Translations under genes and position numbers: made by a program | The notes under the pieces: generated by a model | What the model was told of the DNA's origin: nothing | Seen by the model: the letters and a program-made list of their open reading frames with translations, nothing else | Database searches by the model: none | Source: Bacilli bacterium PM5-9 | GTDB lineage: Bacteria; Bacillota_I; Bacilli_A; JAJDGJ01 | Length of the DNA: 64,000 nucleotides | Assembly: GCA_029893765.1 (NCBI GenBank) | Contig: JARXZD010000007.1 | Location: 1-64,000 of the forward strand | Direction: 5' to 3' | Part shown: piece by piece, positions 15,468 through 24,763 of the stretch | Layout of the letters: every line of letters begins with the position of its first letter | How positions within the stretch are numbered: the stretch's first letter is position 1

Positions 15468-16573
15468 GTGTTTTTATTTAATTTTTTTAATTCATCAATG
15501 ACAAATTCTCCATCTTTTCTTATTAATACATCATCGAAATAAATTTCTCCTCCACCAAATTCAGGTGTTTGAATACAAACTAAATCCCAATGAATAAGTG
15601 AATGATTTCCATTATAACAATCATCATAGCATTGTCCTGGTGTTAAATGAAAACTTCCGTATATTTTTTCATCAAATAATATATCACCGACTGGGCTTGT
15701 TATTTTAGGATTAATTCCTATTGCAAACTCTCCAAAATAACGAGCTCCTTCATCGCTATTTAATACATCATTAATTTTATCATTATTAATACTAGAAGAT
15801 GCATTAATAATTTTACCATTTTCTATTTCTAGTTTTACATCTTTAAATTCGATACCATTGGCAAATGTAACAGTATTATACTGAATAACTCCATTCATAC
15901 TATCTTTTATTGGAGCACTATATACTTCACCATCAGGAACATTACGATCCCCTGCACAAATAACTGAACCAATATCTTTTATTGAAAAAGTTAAATTTGT
16001 ACCATTACCTTTTATTTCAACTTTATCAGTAGTATCCATTAATTTCTTTAAGGCAAAAGCATCTTCTCTCATTTTTTTATAGTCAACTAACATAACATCA
16101 TAGAAGAAATCTTCATAATCATCATGTGCCATTTTTGCTTTATTGGCAAACATGTTTGTTGGGTAGTTCAATAATACCCATTTTCTATGATTAACTCTTA
16201 TATTTTGAGCCTCTTTATTAGCTTGAGAAGTCTTTGTCATAATCGATTGATCAACATTAGCAAGTTCAAATTCATTTGACTTACCTCTTATTAAAATCAT
16301 TGCATCCATATCTTCTGTTTTACTTAATTCCCATTTAGCAACTAAGTTTATTCTTTTATCATTTGCATTTTTATATTCTAATGCTTGTACTTCATGATCA
16401 ACAAATTCAACAATAGGAATACCTTTAGCATCATAAACAGCTTTAACAAGTTCTTTAACCAATGGTTTTGATTCAAAATCATGTGCTACTATTCTAACTA
16501 CTTCATCTTGTTTTACTTCAATTGAATATTCAACTAATTGCTTTGCAAGTTTTGTTATTCTTGAATCACGCAC
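15449..16573 (-). CDS. M29-family aminopeptidase (AmpS/PepS type)
   Basis: A 374-residue member of the thermophilic aminopeptidase M29 family. The N-terminal domain has VEYSIEVKQDEVVRIVAHDFESKPLVKELVKAVYDAKG. The C-terminal metal-binding part has NVPDGEVYSAPIKDSMNG, YFGEFAIGINPKI, GSFHLTPGQCYDDCYNGNHSLIHWDLV and GGEIYFDDVLIRKDGEFV. The Glu, His, Tyr and HWD residues there correspond to the two-metal site known for the family. It is slightly shorter than the usual 400-410 residues. It is a cytoplasmic peptide-trimming enzyme. Its start shares one base with the stop of the upstream membrane-anchored protein gene. Confidence 0.9.
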   Translation of the reverse strand: MRDSRITKLAKQLVEYSIEVKQDEVVRIVAHDFESKPLVKELVKAVYDAKGIPIVEFVDHEVQALEYKNANDKRINLVAKWELSKTEDMDAMILIRGKSNEFELANVDQSIMTKTSQANKEAQNIRVNHRKWVLLNYPTNMFANKAKMAHDDYEDFFYDVMLVDYKKMREDAFALKKLMDTTDKVEIKGNGTNLTFSIKDIGSVICAGDRNVPDGEVYSAPIKDSMNGVIQYNTVTFANGIEFKDVKLEIENGKIINASSSINNDKINDVLNSDEGARYFGEFAIGINPKITSPVGDILFDEKIYGSFHLTPGQCYDDCYNGNHSLIHWDLVCIQTPEFGGGEIYFDDVLIRKDGEFVIDELKKLNKNTKKDIK

Positions 16574-17226
16574 TATTCTACACCTACAATCTCATAAACA
16601 TACCAATTAGAATCTTCTGTTGCTACAAATCTTAACTTAGCTTTATTAACAACTTTCATATCAGCTAACTTTTCATTTTCTTCATATTCCCAAGTAACAT
16701 TTACATCAAAAACAAATTTAATAACTGTTTTACTATCTTTATCAAGTTCTACTTTCTTTTTAGATACTTTTTTTGGTTTATCAACTTCTACTGATTTAAC
16801 TTGAGGTAAATTATCTTTACCATAAGTTTCTTTGAAAGTTGCTAAATCACGATAATAACTTGATACAGCATTTGTTTTAAATTTTGCTTGAACATCTGGT
16901 AGTACAAATCCCATTCCACCAACATTATTATAATTTGATTTATCTTTTAATGTAAAATAATCAGAAATAAAATACTTACTTACTTCAGGAACTATATCTT
17001 TTCCTTGACCACCTGCTAAAGCAGTTATTAGGGCTTGCTCAACTTCTTTTTGGTATTCAGATTGATTAGCATTTACAATATATGGCCCAATTTGTTTTGT
17101 TGTAACTTTTTCAACTTTACGACTATTTTTTGAATCAAGATAACTCTTTACTTCAAAAACACCTAATATAACTATTAATATAGTTAAAATTGCTAATAAT
17201 ACTTTTGTTGACTTCTTCTTTAACAT
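16573..17226 (-). CDS. Membrane-anchored protein of unknown function
   Basis: A 217-residue protein with a single N-terminal hydrophobic helix (KVLLAILTILIVILGVFEVKSYL) behind a basic start (MLKKKSTK), so it is anchored with the rest outside. The mature region has no recognised domain. It contains GGQGKDIVPEVSKYFISDYFTL and ends in a predicted beta-rich part (KTVIKFVFDVNVTWEYEE; KLRFVATEDSNWYVYEIVGVE) that looks like an NTF2/cystatin-like fold, a guess from pattern only. It lies between a wall-polymer transferase gene and an aminopeptidase gene, with 1-base spacing on both sides, so all three are probably one operon. Confidence 0.65.
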   Translation of the reverse strand: MLKKKSTKVLLAILTILIVILGVFEVKSYLDSKNSRKVEKVTTKQIGPYIVNANQSEYQKEVEQALITALAGGQGKDIVPEVSKYFISDYFTLKDKSNYNNVGGMGFVLPDVQAKFKTNAVSSYYRDLATFKETYGKDNLPQVKSVEVDKPKKVSKKKVELDKDSKTVIKFVFDVNVTWEYEENEKLADMKVVNKAKLRFVATEDSNWYVYEIVGVE

Positions 17227-17227
17227 A

Positions 17228-18319
17228 TTATCTCTCCTCTTTGATAATTTTTTTAATATGGTTAGCTATTCTAATTGTGCTATTTCCATCAATGGCTGAT
17301 AAATATTTTTCAATAAATTTTGCATTATTTATACAAACATTGTTCTCAATTATTATATCATATATGTTATCTATTGTATAACTTTTTTGTAACAATAATT
17401 CATCAATATTTAAACACAATCCTCTTTCTTTTGTGTAATTATCTAAATCATATAAATATAAAATTATTTTCTTATTTAGTATTGCTGCATCGAAAATTAA
17501 TGCTGAATAATCACTAATAACATATTCTGAAACACATAATAAAGTATAAAGGTCTTCATTTGTAAAATCCATTACATTAGCTAAATCATAGCTTTTTATT
17601 AGTGGATGCAACTTAACAGCAACCTGATAATCTTCTCCTAGCATTGCATCTAAATCATTTATATTTCCATCAAATTTCATATCCTCAATGCCTTCACCAC
17701 GAAATGTAGGTGCATACAAAACAATCTTTTTTCCAACTAAATCAGGATATTTTAAATAAAACTCTTTTTTTCTTTCCATAATAAAATTATTATCAAATAG
17801 ATAGTCTGTTTTACAAACACCCAAGTCATGAACATTATTTATATCAGTATTCAATGCTTTAGCAAATATTTCTTTAAAAAAACTTGAACTAACAATTAAG
17901 CTATCATATCCTTTTATTTCATATCTTCTTGATGTATTAATACCAAATTGCTTAATTGCTCCTGTTGCATGCCAAAGTTGTATTGTTTTAACATCTTTTT
18001 TTACATTGATTGTTGAAAAAACAAAATTATTACCATCTAAGACTATTACTTTTGAAGTGTTAAATAAGTATGTTTGATAGATAAAAGAAAAAAGATATGA
18101 TAATTTCCCTAAAGCATTACTTTTAAACTTATGAAGACTTTGTTTAACTATATAGCCATCTGCAATTAAAATGTCAGATAACTTTGAAAACTCTAAACCT
18201 AAATCATTATTAAAATAAGAAATAATCGTAACTTGATTATTTTTTATTGGCAACAATAAAGTAAGATAGTATGTTATATATACTAATACTCTAGCTATAA
18301 AAACTTCAATTTTTTTCAT
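17228..18319 (-). CDS. CDP-glycerol glycerophosphotransferase family protein
   Basis: A 363-residue protein of the TagB/TagF-like family (PF04464). Diagnostic segments are TIQLWHATGAIKQFGINTSR, IVLYAPTFRGEG, VAVKLHPLIKSYDLANVMDFTNEDLYTLLCVSEYVISDYSALIFDAAILNKKIILYLYDLDNY. The acceptor/catalytic His of HPLI and the SDYS motif are intact. Such enzymes transfer glycerol phosphate (or a similar group) from CDP-activated donors to teichoic acid or related wall polymers on the cytoplasmic face. The ATG at 18319 sits behind GGTGATAAA; the upstream in-frame start at 18337 is less likely. The polymer made here is unknown. Confidence 0.85.
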   Translation of the reverse strand: MKKIEVFIARVLVYITYYLTLLLPIKNNQVTIISYFNNDLGLEFSKLSDILIADGYIVKQSLHKFKSNALGKLSYLFSFIYQTYLFNTSKVIVLDGNNFVFSTINVKKDVKTIQLWHATGAIKQFGINTSRRYEIKGYDSLIVSSSFFKEIFAKALNTDINNVHDLGVCKTDYLFDNNFIMERKKEFYLKYPDLVGKKIVLYAPTFRGEGIEDMKFDGNINDLDAMLGEDYQVAVKLHPLIKSYDLANVMDFTNEDLYTLLCVSEYVISDYSALIFDAAILNKKIILYLYDLDNYTKERGLCLNIDELLLQKSYTIDNIYDIIIENNVCINNAKFIEKYLSAIDGNSTIRIANHIKKIIKEER

Positions 18320-18378
18320 TTTATCACCTAACTCCAACCTATATTATAACTTGTTTTTTGTTAAAAGAAAACTTTGTA

Positions 18379-18409
18379 CAAAAAAAGTATAAACCGAAGT
18401 TTATACTTT
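18379..18409 (-). terminator. Intrinsic terminator after asnS
   Basis: On the minus strand AAAGTATAAAC and GTTTATACTTT form an 11-bp stem closed by a TTCG tetraloop, followed by a T run, right after the asnS stop codon. Confidence 0.92.
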
Positions 18410-18414
18410 ACTAA

Positions 18415-19815
18415 TTAGAACATACAGTTGTTTGGTGTTCTTGGATATGGTAAGACATCTCTAATGTTAGCAACACCAGTAATATACATTAAGAATCTTT
18501 CAAATCCTAATCCAAATCCAGAGTGTTTTACTCCACCATATTTTCTTAAATCAAGATACCATTCCATTCCCTCAACAGGAATATTCATATCTTTCATTCT
18601 TTCAAGTAACTCATCATATCTTTCCTCACGCTGTGAACCTCCAACTAATTCCCCAATTCCAGGAACTAATAAATCACATGCAGCAACTGTTTTACCATCA
18701 TCATTTAATCTCATATAGAATGCTTTAATATCTTTTGGATAATCTGTTAAAAATACAGGTCCATCAATAACTTTTTCACAAATATATCTTTCATGTTCAG
18801 ATTGTAAATCCATTCCCCAAGATACTGGGTATTCAAAGTCTACACCAGATTTTTCAAGAATATCAATAGCTTCAGTATAAGGCATTCTTACAAATTCACT
18901 ATCGACAACTTTTTGTAATCTTTCAATAATTCCTTCTTGTAAAAATTGATCACAAAATGCCATTTCATCTGGACATAATTTTAATACATATTCAATACAG
19001 AATCTAACCATATCTTCAATAAGATCCATATTATCATTTAAATCAGCAAATGAAATTTCAGGTTCAATCATCCAGAACTCACTAGCATGACGAGCTGTAT
19101 TTGATGGCTCAGCTCTAAATGTTGGACCAAATGTATAAGTATCTCTAAATGCTAAAGCATATGCTTCCACATGTAATTGACCTGATACTGTTAATGAAGC
19201 TTTTTTACCAAAGAAATCTTTAGCATAATCTCCATCTTCTCTTGTTGTTACAATAAATGCTTCCCCAGCACCCTCAGCATCGTTTGCTGTAATAATTGGT
19301 GCATGAACATAAATAAACCCTTGGCTTTGATAAAACTCATGAATTGCCATTGATAATACTGAACGAATTCTCATTACAGCTTGAAATGTATTCGTACGTG
19401 GTCTTAAATGTGGGATTTCACGTAAATACTCTAATGAGTGTCTTTTCTTTTGAAGTGGATAAGTATCATCACATGGAGCTTCTAAAGAAATTTCCTCACA
19501 TTGAATTTCAAATGGTTGTTTAGCATCAGGTGTTAATACTAATTTACCTTTAACACTAATTCCACATCCAGTTAAAAATTTACTTACTTCATCATAGTTT
19601 TTAACAACATCTTTGTTATAAACTAATTGACATGATTTAAAACATGTTCCATCATTTAACTCAATGAATCCTATTGATCCATTATCACGATTAGTTTTAA
19701 TCCAACCTTCTAGACAAACTACATCGTATGTTTCAAATCCTTTTCCACCATTATATAATAGTTCATCATATAAATCGCTTACTAAGGCTTTTTCTGCTAC
19801 ATATTTCTCTATCAT
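18415..19815 (-). CDS. asnS: Asparaginyl-tRNA synthetase
   Basis: A 466-residue class IIb synthetase of the usual length. An N-terminal OB-fold anticodon-binding domain ([29 protein letters not shown]) leads to the catalytic domain with [27 protein letters not shown] (motif 1 region), [28 protein letters not shown] (motif 2) and [17 protein letters not shown] (motif 3). The HLRPRT and [10 protein letters not shown] pattern separates AsnRS from AspRS. The ATG at 19815 follows AAGGAGG. A T-box riboswitch lies upstream, so expression should rise when tRNA-Asn is uncharged. Confidence 0.96.
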   Translation of the reverse strand: MIEKYVAEKALVSDLYDELLYNGGKGFETYDVVCLEGWIKTNRDNGSIGFIELNDGTCFKSCQLVYNKDVVKNYDEVSKFLTGCGISVKGKLVLTPDAKQPFEIQCEEISLEAPCDDTYPLQKKRHSLEYLREIPHLRPRTNTFQAVMRIRSVLSMAIHEFYQSQGFIYVHAPIITANDAEGAGEAFIVTTREDGDYAKDFFGKKASLTVSGQLHVEAYALAFRDTYTFGPTFRAEPSNTARHASEFWMIEPEISFADLNDNMDLIEDMVRFCIEYVLKLCPDEMAFCDQFLQEGIIERLQKVVDSEFVRMPYTEAIDILEKSGVDFEYPVSWGMDLQSEHERYICEKVIDGPVFLTDYPKDIKAFYMRLNDDGKTVAACDLLVPGIGELVGGSQREERYDELLERMKDMNIPVEGMEWYLDLRKYGGVKHSGFGLGFERFLMYITGVANIRDVLPYPRTPNNCMF

Positions 19816-19829
19816 CTTTTTTTCCTCCT

Positions 19830-20062
19830 TAAAATAAAAAAAGTACCCTGCTAGGAACGAAATAACTCGCGGTACCATCCTAATTCATTTATAATTTTAT
19901 AAATGCTCTTAAAGTTATAACGTAACCACCGCAATAATCTACTTAGTTTCAATTATTAAACTCCAGAGCGTTCCTTTTTAACACTTAATGCCTATCTCAC
20001 AGCAACATAGACTCTCTAAAATTAAGTATGCTAAAAAAATCTCCTTCATAGCCTTGCATCTA
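19830..20062 (-). promoter_or_regulatory. T-box riboswitch upstream of asnS
   Basis: On the minus strand the conserved T-box sequence ATGGTACCGCGAGTTA lies at about 19862-19879, followed by the terminator arm CCTAGCAGGGTAC and a T run before the asnS ribosome binding site. Upstream is a Stem I-like region with AGAGAG and GCTGTGAGATAGGC, and GGAACGCTCTGGAG, in which AAC is the likely specifier codon, matching asparagine. Uncharged tRNA-Asn would stabilise the antiterminator. The T-box identity is clear; the exact specifier is read by eye. Confidence 0.93.
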
Positions 20063-20097
20063 TCTTACCATAAAATTTTTTACAGTACAAGTCTAAA

Positions 20098-20126
20098 ATA
20101 AAAAAACATTGTAAATTCACAATGTT
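20098..20126 (-). terminator. Intrinsic terminator after the acidic hypothetical gene
   Basis: On the minus strand AACATTGT and ACAATGTT flank a GAATT-type loop and are followed by seven T residues. The stop codon of the upstream gene lies at the stem base. It insulates the T-box transcript. Confidence 0.85.
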
Positions 20127-20691
20127 AATTTAATTCTTCATTTCGGTAATATTTTTGAGCAATACCATCAAGGATATCTTCATCAATAAAAATTTCATCA
20201 ATAGTACCTGAAATATCGTTAAACTCATCACTTACTTTTTCTAATTCTAAAAATAAAGAACTATCTTCATCTAGTAAGTCTTCACCAACACTAATACGTT
20301 CATCAATTTTATTTTCACTAATAAATTTTGTAAGTTTATCACGTACAACATCTAGATTACGTGATACATCGCTAATATCAATAACATTAACTTCGACATT
20401 GAAATCTTCTTCTAAAATAATATATTCCTGTTCTATAAAGCTTTCAAAAATAAATTTAGCTTGAATAAATAGCGAGTCTAATAATTCATCATCACTTGAG
20501 TACTCAAATAATGGTTCATTACTAAAATCATCAATATTAGTAATTATTTTAACTTTTCCCTCTTTAAAATAATTTGTAATAACAATACGATAATATTGAT
20601 CCTCATGAATTAATAAGTCAAAAGTTTCACTATCGTTTAATAAAGTTCTTCTTGCTAAAATTAGATCTGCAGGTCGTAATTCTTCCATCAT
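20125..20691 (-). CDS. Acidic cytoplasmic protein of unknown function
   Basis: A 188-residue, strongly acidic protein without signal peptide or membrane segment. It opens MMEELRPADLILARRTLLND and has a beta-rich first half (YRIVITNYFKEGKVKIITNI). The second half is helical and acidic (VGEDLLDEDSSLFLELEKVSDEFNDISGTIDEIFIDEDILDGI). I do not recognise a family. A ribosome binding site (AAGGGATGAT) precedes the first ATG. It is transcribed alone, between the YhaM gene and the T-box of asnS. The DNA-mimic-like acidity is noted without further claim. Confidence 0.6.
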   Translation of the reverse strand: MMEELRPADLILARRTLLNDSETFDLLIHEDQYYRIVITNYFKEGKVKIITNIDDFSNEPLFEYSSDDELLDSLFIQAKFIFESFIEQEYIILEEDFNVEVNVIDISDVSRNLDVVRDKLTKFISENKIDERISVGEDLLDEDSSLFLELEKVSDEFNDISGTIDEIFIDEDILDGIAQKYYRNEELN

Positions 20692-20801
20692 CTATCATCC
20701 CTTCTTTATTTATATTAATTATTGCTAATTAGAGTTATAATTGAGTTTAGTATATCAATTTTTTTCTATTAGTCAATAAATTTTACTAAAATAACACATT
20801 A

Positions 20802-21737
20802 CTAATTTTTTGGTTTATAGAAAGAACGATTATCTAATGCAAATAATCTTGGTGTAAATGAACCAGGTTCTACATTTTCTAAGGCTTTTTCCATAGTATC
20901 CATTCTTGCATCAATATTGTCAATAAATGTCAAAATTTCAGCTTCTTTTGTTAATGGCAAAATTGGTGAACCAAACTCTAGTTTACCATGATGAGATAAA
21001 ACTAAATGCTCTAAAATCATTACTTGCTCACTATCTTGTTCATTAATATCTTCAGCTATTTTTTGAATTTGCGAGTGGACAATTGAAATATGACCTAATA
21101 ACTTACCTTTAGTTGTATATTCAGTTGCCAAAACTCCACTAAGCTCTTCAATTTTACCTAAATCATGTAAGATAACTCCAGCATATAAATAGTTTTTGTT
21201 TAATGTTGGATATAATGTTACTAACGCTTTAGCAATTCTCAACATCGAAACTATATGAAAGATCAAACCACTATTGAATGCATGATGAATTTTTGCTGCA
21301 GCAGGATATTCAATAAGTTCCACTTCATATTTTTTAATAATTTCAGTTACAACTGTATTAATAATTCTATCATCAATTTCATAAATATATTGTTGCAATT
21401 CATTTCTTAAATCATGTTTATCAGCTGGAGCTGTCTTAATAAATCTTGAAACATCTACTTCAGATTCAGCAATTATTTTAGTCGAATCAACTTTTAATTG
21501 TAATGAATCTCGATATTTTATAACATTAGCCTCAATATAAACAAAAGCACCACTAACTATTTCCTTCATTTGTTCAGCACTGGCTTGCCATACTTTTGCA
21601 TCTATTTCGCCTGTTGAATCTTGAAATTTAATGCTTAAATAATCACTACCATTATTTGTTTTACCTTTAGTAACATTACCTACTAAATATGTTTCTTTAA
21701 TGTGATCTCCTTCATTAAACTCATTTATATTTTTCAT
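20802..21737 (-). CDS. yhaM: YhaM-type 3'-5' exoribonuclease
   Basis: A 311-residue protein with the YhaM architecture: an N-terminal OB fold (LVGNVTKGKTNNGSDYLSIKFQDSTGEIDAKVW) and a C-terminal HD domain. Metal ligands are visible in HHAFNSGLIFHIVSMLRIA, LHDLGKIEEL and LVLSHHGKLEFGSP. YhaM degrades RNA 3'-5' in a Mn-dependent way and occurs only in Gram-positives. It abuts recX immediately upstream (stop and start adjacent), so the two are co-transcribed. Confidence 0.92.
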   Translation of the reverse strand: MKNINEFNEGDHIKETYLVGNVTKGKTNNGSDYLSIKFQDSTGEIDAKVWQASAEQMKEIVSGAFVYIEANVIKYRDSLQLKVDSTKIIAESEVDVSRFIKTAPADKHDLRNELQQYIYEIDDRIINTVVTEIIKKYEVELIEYPAAAKIHHAFNSGLIFHIVSMLRIAKALVTLYPTLNKNYLYAGVILHDLGKIEELSGVLATEYTTKGKLLGHISIVHSQIQKIAEDINEQDSEQVMILEHLVLSHHGKLEFGSPILPLTKEAEILTFIDNIDARMDTMEKALENVEPGSFTPRLFALDNRSFYKPKN

Positions 21738-22517
21738 TTAAAACCCTTCTTTCATTATTGAATCAATTTCACTTTGTAAATAACCTTTGCTTAAAAGTTT
21801 TTTTCTTATAAATTGCTTCAATTGGTATTCATCGTATTTATTTTGATATTTAGTATGTAATTTAATGAAATCATTTTTTATTATCTCATCATTTCCTAAA
21901 ATCTCATTATCATTTATTACCATCTCAATAATACTTAAATCAAATCCTTGCAATATCATTTTATTTTTAAATTTTTTTATAAAAACATTTTTATTGTTTT
22001 TCAAGTTATTTTTTGAGAGTAAATGTTTTTTTATCAACTTATACTGTGTTTCAGTTGAAAAATTTACTTCTCTATTAATTCCTAATTCATATAATTTATT
22101 TTTTATATAAACTGGACCATATCCTTGATTTGCTTTAAATCTAACATAACTTTTATAAAACTCGTCATCGTTTATAGCATTCACACTAGTTAAATATGCA
22201 ATAACTTCATTAATACTATCCAAATCATATTTCTTTTTTATTAATCTTGTTTCTACTTGCTTTGAGCTATAAAACTTAGTATTTACAATTTTTATTCCCT
22301 CATTCAAACATTCATAGTATGAATTTCGTTTTCTTAATTCATCAATAATTTCATTATTTATTAATGCATCTTTATATAATTTATATTCAAAAATATCATT
22401 TTCATTACAAAGAAAACTACTATTATCCTCAAAGAAAACTTTATATAAATTATTTTCTTTTTGGATCTTTTTTAGCTTTAAAGCTTTGCCTTCTTTTGCT
22501 TCTGATGGCATTATCAT
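21738..22517 (-). CDS. recX: RecX-family regulatory protein
   Basis: A 259-residue protein of the longer Gram-positive RecX type, with repeated three-helix modules: SSKQVETRLIKKKYDLDSINEVIAYLTSVNAINDDEFYKSYVRFKANQGYGPVYIKNKLYELGI is a typical first module, and YQLKQFIRKKLLSKGYLQSEIDSIM the last. RecX binds RecA filaments and limits their activity. The start at 22517 follows AGGTGA and overlaps the 3' end of the glycosyltransferase gene by 68 nt; no later start codon exists before the conserved region, so I accept this unusual overlap. Confidence 0.87.
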   Translation of the reverse strand: MIMPSEAKEGKALKLKKIQKENNLYKVFFEDNSSFLCNENDIFEYKLYKDALINNEIIDELRKRNSYYECLNEGIKIVNTKFYSSKQVETRLIKKKYDLDSINEVIAYLTSVNAINDDEFYKSYVRFKANQGYGPVYIKNKLYELGINREVNFSTETQYKLIKKHLLSKNNLKNNKNVFIKKFKNKMILQGFDLSIIEMVINDNEILGNDEIIKNDFIKLHTKYQNKYDEYQLKQFIRKKLLSKGYLQSEIDSIMKEGF

Positions 22518-23667
22518 AAACTAACATCACCTTTTCATAGAAAATTGTGCTTGAATAATTATTTGCGATTTCTCTTGCTTTTGTGCAATACTTATTATAT
22601 TCATATTGATCTACTTTAGAAAGCTCGATTAATTTGCTTGCTAATTCATCAACATTTGAGATAAAAAATCCAGTTTCATCGTTTAGAACAATATCCTCTA
22701 AGTTTTTATCATATTTACAAATAACAGGCAAATGACTAGCCATCGCCTCAATAAAAGTTAAACCCTGTGTTTCGGTTGTTGAAGTAGATACAAAAACATC
22801 AGATATTTGATAATAAATCGGTACTTTTTCATAAGGTATTTTTCCTACTAAAGTAACTATTTCATTTAGTTGATAATTATTCATCATTGTTTCAATATCT
22901 TCAAATGAAGGGCCATCACCAATAATTAATAATTTAATATTTTTGTAATTTTCTTGTTTAATCACATTAAACGCTTCAATAATTTCATCAACACTTTTTT
23001 CAGGTGCAAGTCTTCCAACAAATACAACCAAAAAATCATCACTATCTATATTATACTTTTCTCTTAATTCTTCTAATTGCTTATCATTAAATTTGTTTGA
23101 TGAAAATGATGATAAGTCAATACCAGTTGGAATAACATTAATTTTATTTGTCACACCATACCTTAACATAGCATCTGCTGTCTTTTGAGAAGGAACAATT
23201 AACTCAGTGCAACGATCAGCAAACATTCTTGATGATGCTACTAGAAACTTTTTAACTGGTTTTTCAAAATGTCCACCTGTTACTTTTGTTACATAATGGC
23301 TATAATCCTCCATCATAGTGTGATAGGTATATACAAGGGGCAAAGATAACTCAGTAGCTATAATACGAGCAAAAATACCAATTCCATATTCAGTATGTGC
23401 ATGAATTAAATCAAGGTTTAATTTTTTGATATAGCTTGCACCAAACCATGAATAAAATCCCGAAACATGATATCCATATAATTTTTTTAAAGATATTCCT
23501 GGCATTCTTATTACATTATCATTACGTGTTATCTTGCGATATGATGATGATGTTATAATATAAACTTCATGACCATGCTTAACTAATTCATTTTCTAATT
23601 GTTGAACAGATGTAGCAACACCATTTATTTCGGGTGTATATGTATCTGTAAATATTCCTATTCTCAT
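22450..23667 (-). CDS. GT4 glycosyltransferase, glucosyl-diacylglycerol synthase type
   Basis: A 405-residue GT-B fold enzyme. The N-terminus MRIGIFTDTYTPEINGVATSVQQLENELVKHGHEVYI and HAHTEYGIGIFAR are typical of the processive/monoglucosyl-diacylglycerol synthase group (Acholeplasma alMGS, enterococcal BgsB-like). The donor site has FVGRLAPEKSVDEIIEAF and the EX7E motif in TTETQGLTFIEAMASHLPVI. It probably glucosylates diacylglycerol to make membrane glycolipid, which may also anchor lipoteichoic acid. It is followed by recX (overlapping) and preceded by a flippase-like membrane protein gene 11 nt away, which supports a lipid-modification role. Confidence 0.85.
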   Translation of the reverse strand: MRIGIFTDTYTPEINGVATSVQQLENELVKHGHEVYIITSSSYRKITRNDNVIRMPGISLKKLYGYHVSGFYSWFGASYIKKLNLDLIHAHTEYGIGIFARIIATELSLPLVYTYHTMMEDYSHYVTKVTGGHFEKPVKKFLVASSRMFADRCTELIVPSQKTADAMLRYGVTNKINVIPTGIDLSSFSSNKFNDKQLEELREKYNIDSDDFLVVFVGRLAPEKSVDEIIEAFNVIKQENYKNIKLLIIGDGPSFEDIETMMNNYQLNEIVTLVGKIPYEKVPIYYQISDVFVSTSTTETQGLTFIEAMASHLPVICKYDKNLEDIVLNDETGFFISNVDELASKLIELSKVDQYEYNKYCTKAREIANNYSSTIFYEKVMLVYDNAIRSKRRQSFKAKKDPKRK

Positions 23668-23678
23668 ATAAATCTCCT

Positions 23679-24683
23679 TTACTTTTTAATTTCATCTATA
23701 CTCGCAAAAACTATAAAGCTTAGTAACATTGGAAAATAATATGTTAAGACACGCCACAACAACATAACTGATGTAGTTGCACTGCCTAGTATTGGCCCAA
23801 GTAATAAGACAAATGTTCCTTCAGTACCTCCTGCTCCTCCTGGTAAAGGTACAAATGCAGTAATCATATAGACAAAACCTGTTAAAATAATTATTTCTTT
23901 TAAATGATTAAAATCTAATCCTAAATTTAATGCTTTTGCTGCAAAAAAAGGAATTGAATATAAAACGATAATTTTGATTGTATCAATCAAAAATCTTCTA
24001 ATCATTAAATCACGATGAATTAATAAATTATTAAACTCATCTCTAAATAAATTTAGCCATACTTCTGTTGTCTTTTTCTTTTCTTCAACATTTTTTATTA
24101 TTTTTATTTTACCCAAAAACGGAATTATTTTAGAAAAAATAAAATGATGAAATTTTTTAGAGAATGCTGATAAAAACAAACTAATAATTACTACAAAATT
24201 AACTAAAAACCCTAAAAAAACTAAATTAAATAAAGCATTGTATGTAGCAAACATCTTAGAATAGTTAAAAATTAACACAATAATTCCAAAAGTAACTAAA
24301 ACTGTTTGCCACGAAATAAAGCTTAACATCAACATGCTTGCACTTTGTTTTGAATTAATTTTTTGCTTTTGAAATACTATAATTTGAGCAAATTGCCCAC
24401 CACTTGCAAATGGAGTTATTGAACTAAAAAAAGTACCAGTTTGTTCAATTTGAACACCATTCCATAATGTATAATCTTTTTTATGTTTTTTACAATAATA
24501 ATATATAAAATAAGAATCTAATAAATGATATAGAATTATAATTACCATAGCTATTACTAACCATAAATAATTAACATTACTAAACATTTTAACAATATTA
24601 TTATAATCATTTTTAAACGAAAAAACCATGACAATAAATGCCATAACTATAATTATTAAAAAATTTCGTTTATTATTTTTCAC
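23679..24683 (-). CDS. Lysylphosphatidylglycerol synthase TM-region / UPF0104 family flippase-like protein
   Basis: A 334-residue polytopic protein with about eight hydrophobic segments. Conserved elements of the family are present: TGTFFSSITPFASGGQFAQI near residue 90, FVYMITAFVPLPGGAGGTEGTFVLLLGP, and the C-terminal LLWRVLTYYFPMLLSFIVF. It corresponds to the flippase half of MprF without a synthetase domain. Such proteins are thought to move lipids across the membrane. The downstream glycolipid synthase suggests the substrate may be a glycolipid; that is inference. Confidence 0.85.
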   Translation of the reverse strand: MKNNKRNFLIIIVMAFIVMVFSFKNDYNNIVKMFSNVNYLWLVIAMVIIILYHLLDSYFIYYYCKKHKKDYTLWNGVQIEQTGTFFSSITPFASGGQFAQIIVFQKQKINSKQSASMLMLSFISWQTVLVTFGIIVLIFNYSKMFATYNALFNLVFLGFLVNFVVIISLFLSAFSKKFHHFIFSKIIPFLGKIKIIKNVEEKKKTTEVWLNLFRDEFNNLLIHRDLMIRRFLIDTIKIIVLYSIPFFAAKALNLGLDFNHLKEIIILTGFVYMITAFVPLPGGAGGTEGTFVLLLGPILGSATTSVMLLWRVLTYYFPMLLSFIVFASIDEIKK

Positions 24684-24763
24684 ATAACTACCTCATTCAT
24701 TAAGAAATATATAATAATTTTACAATAAAATTTATCTAAAAACAATTTATAACATAACTTATA

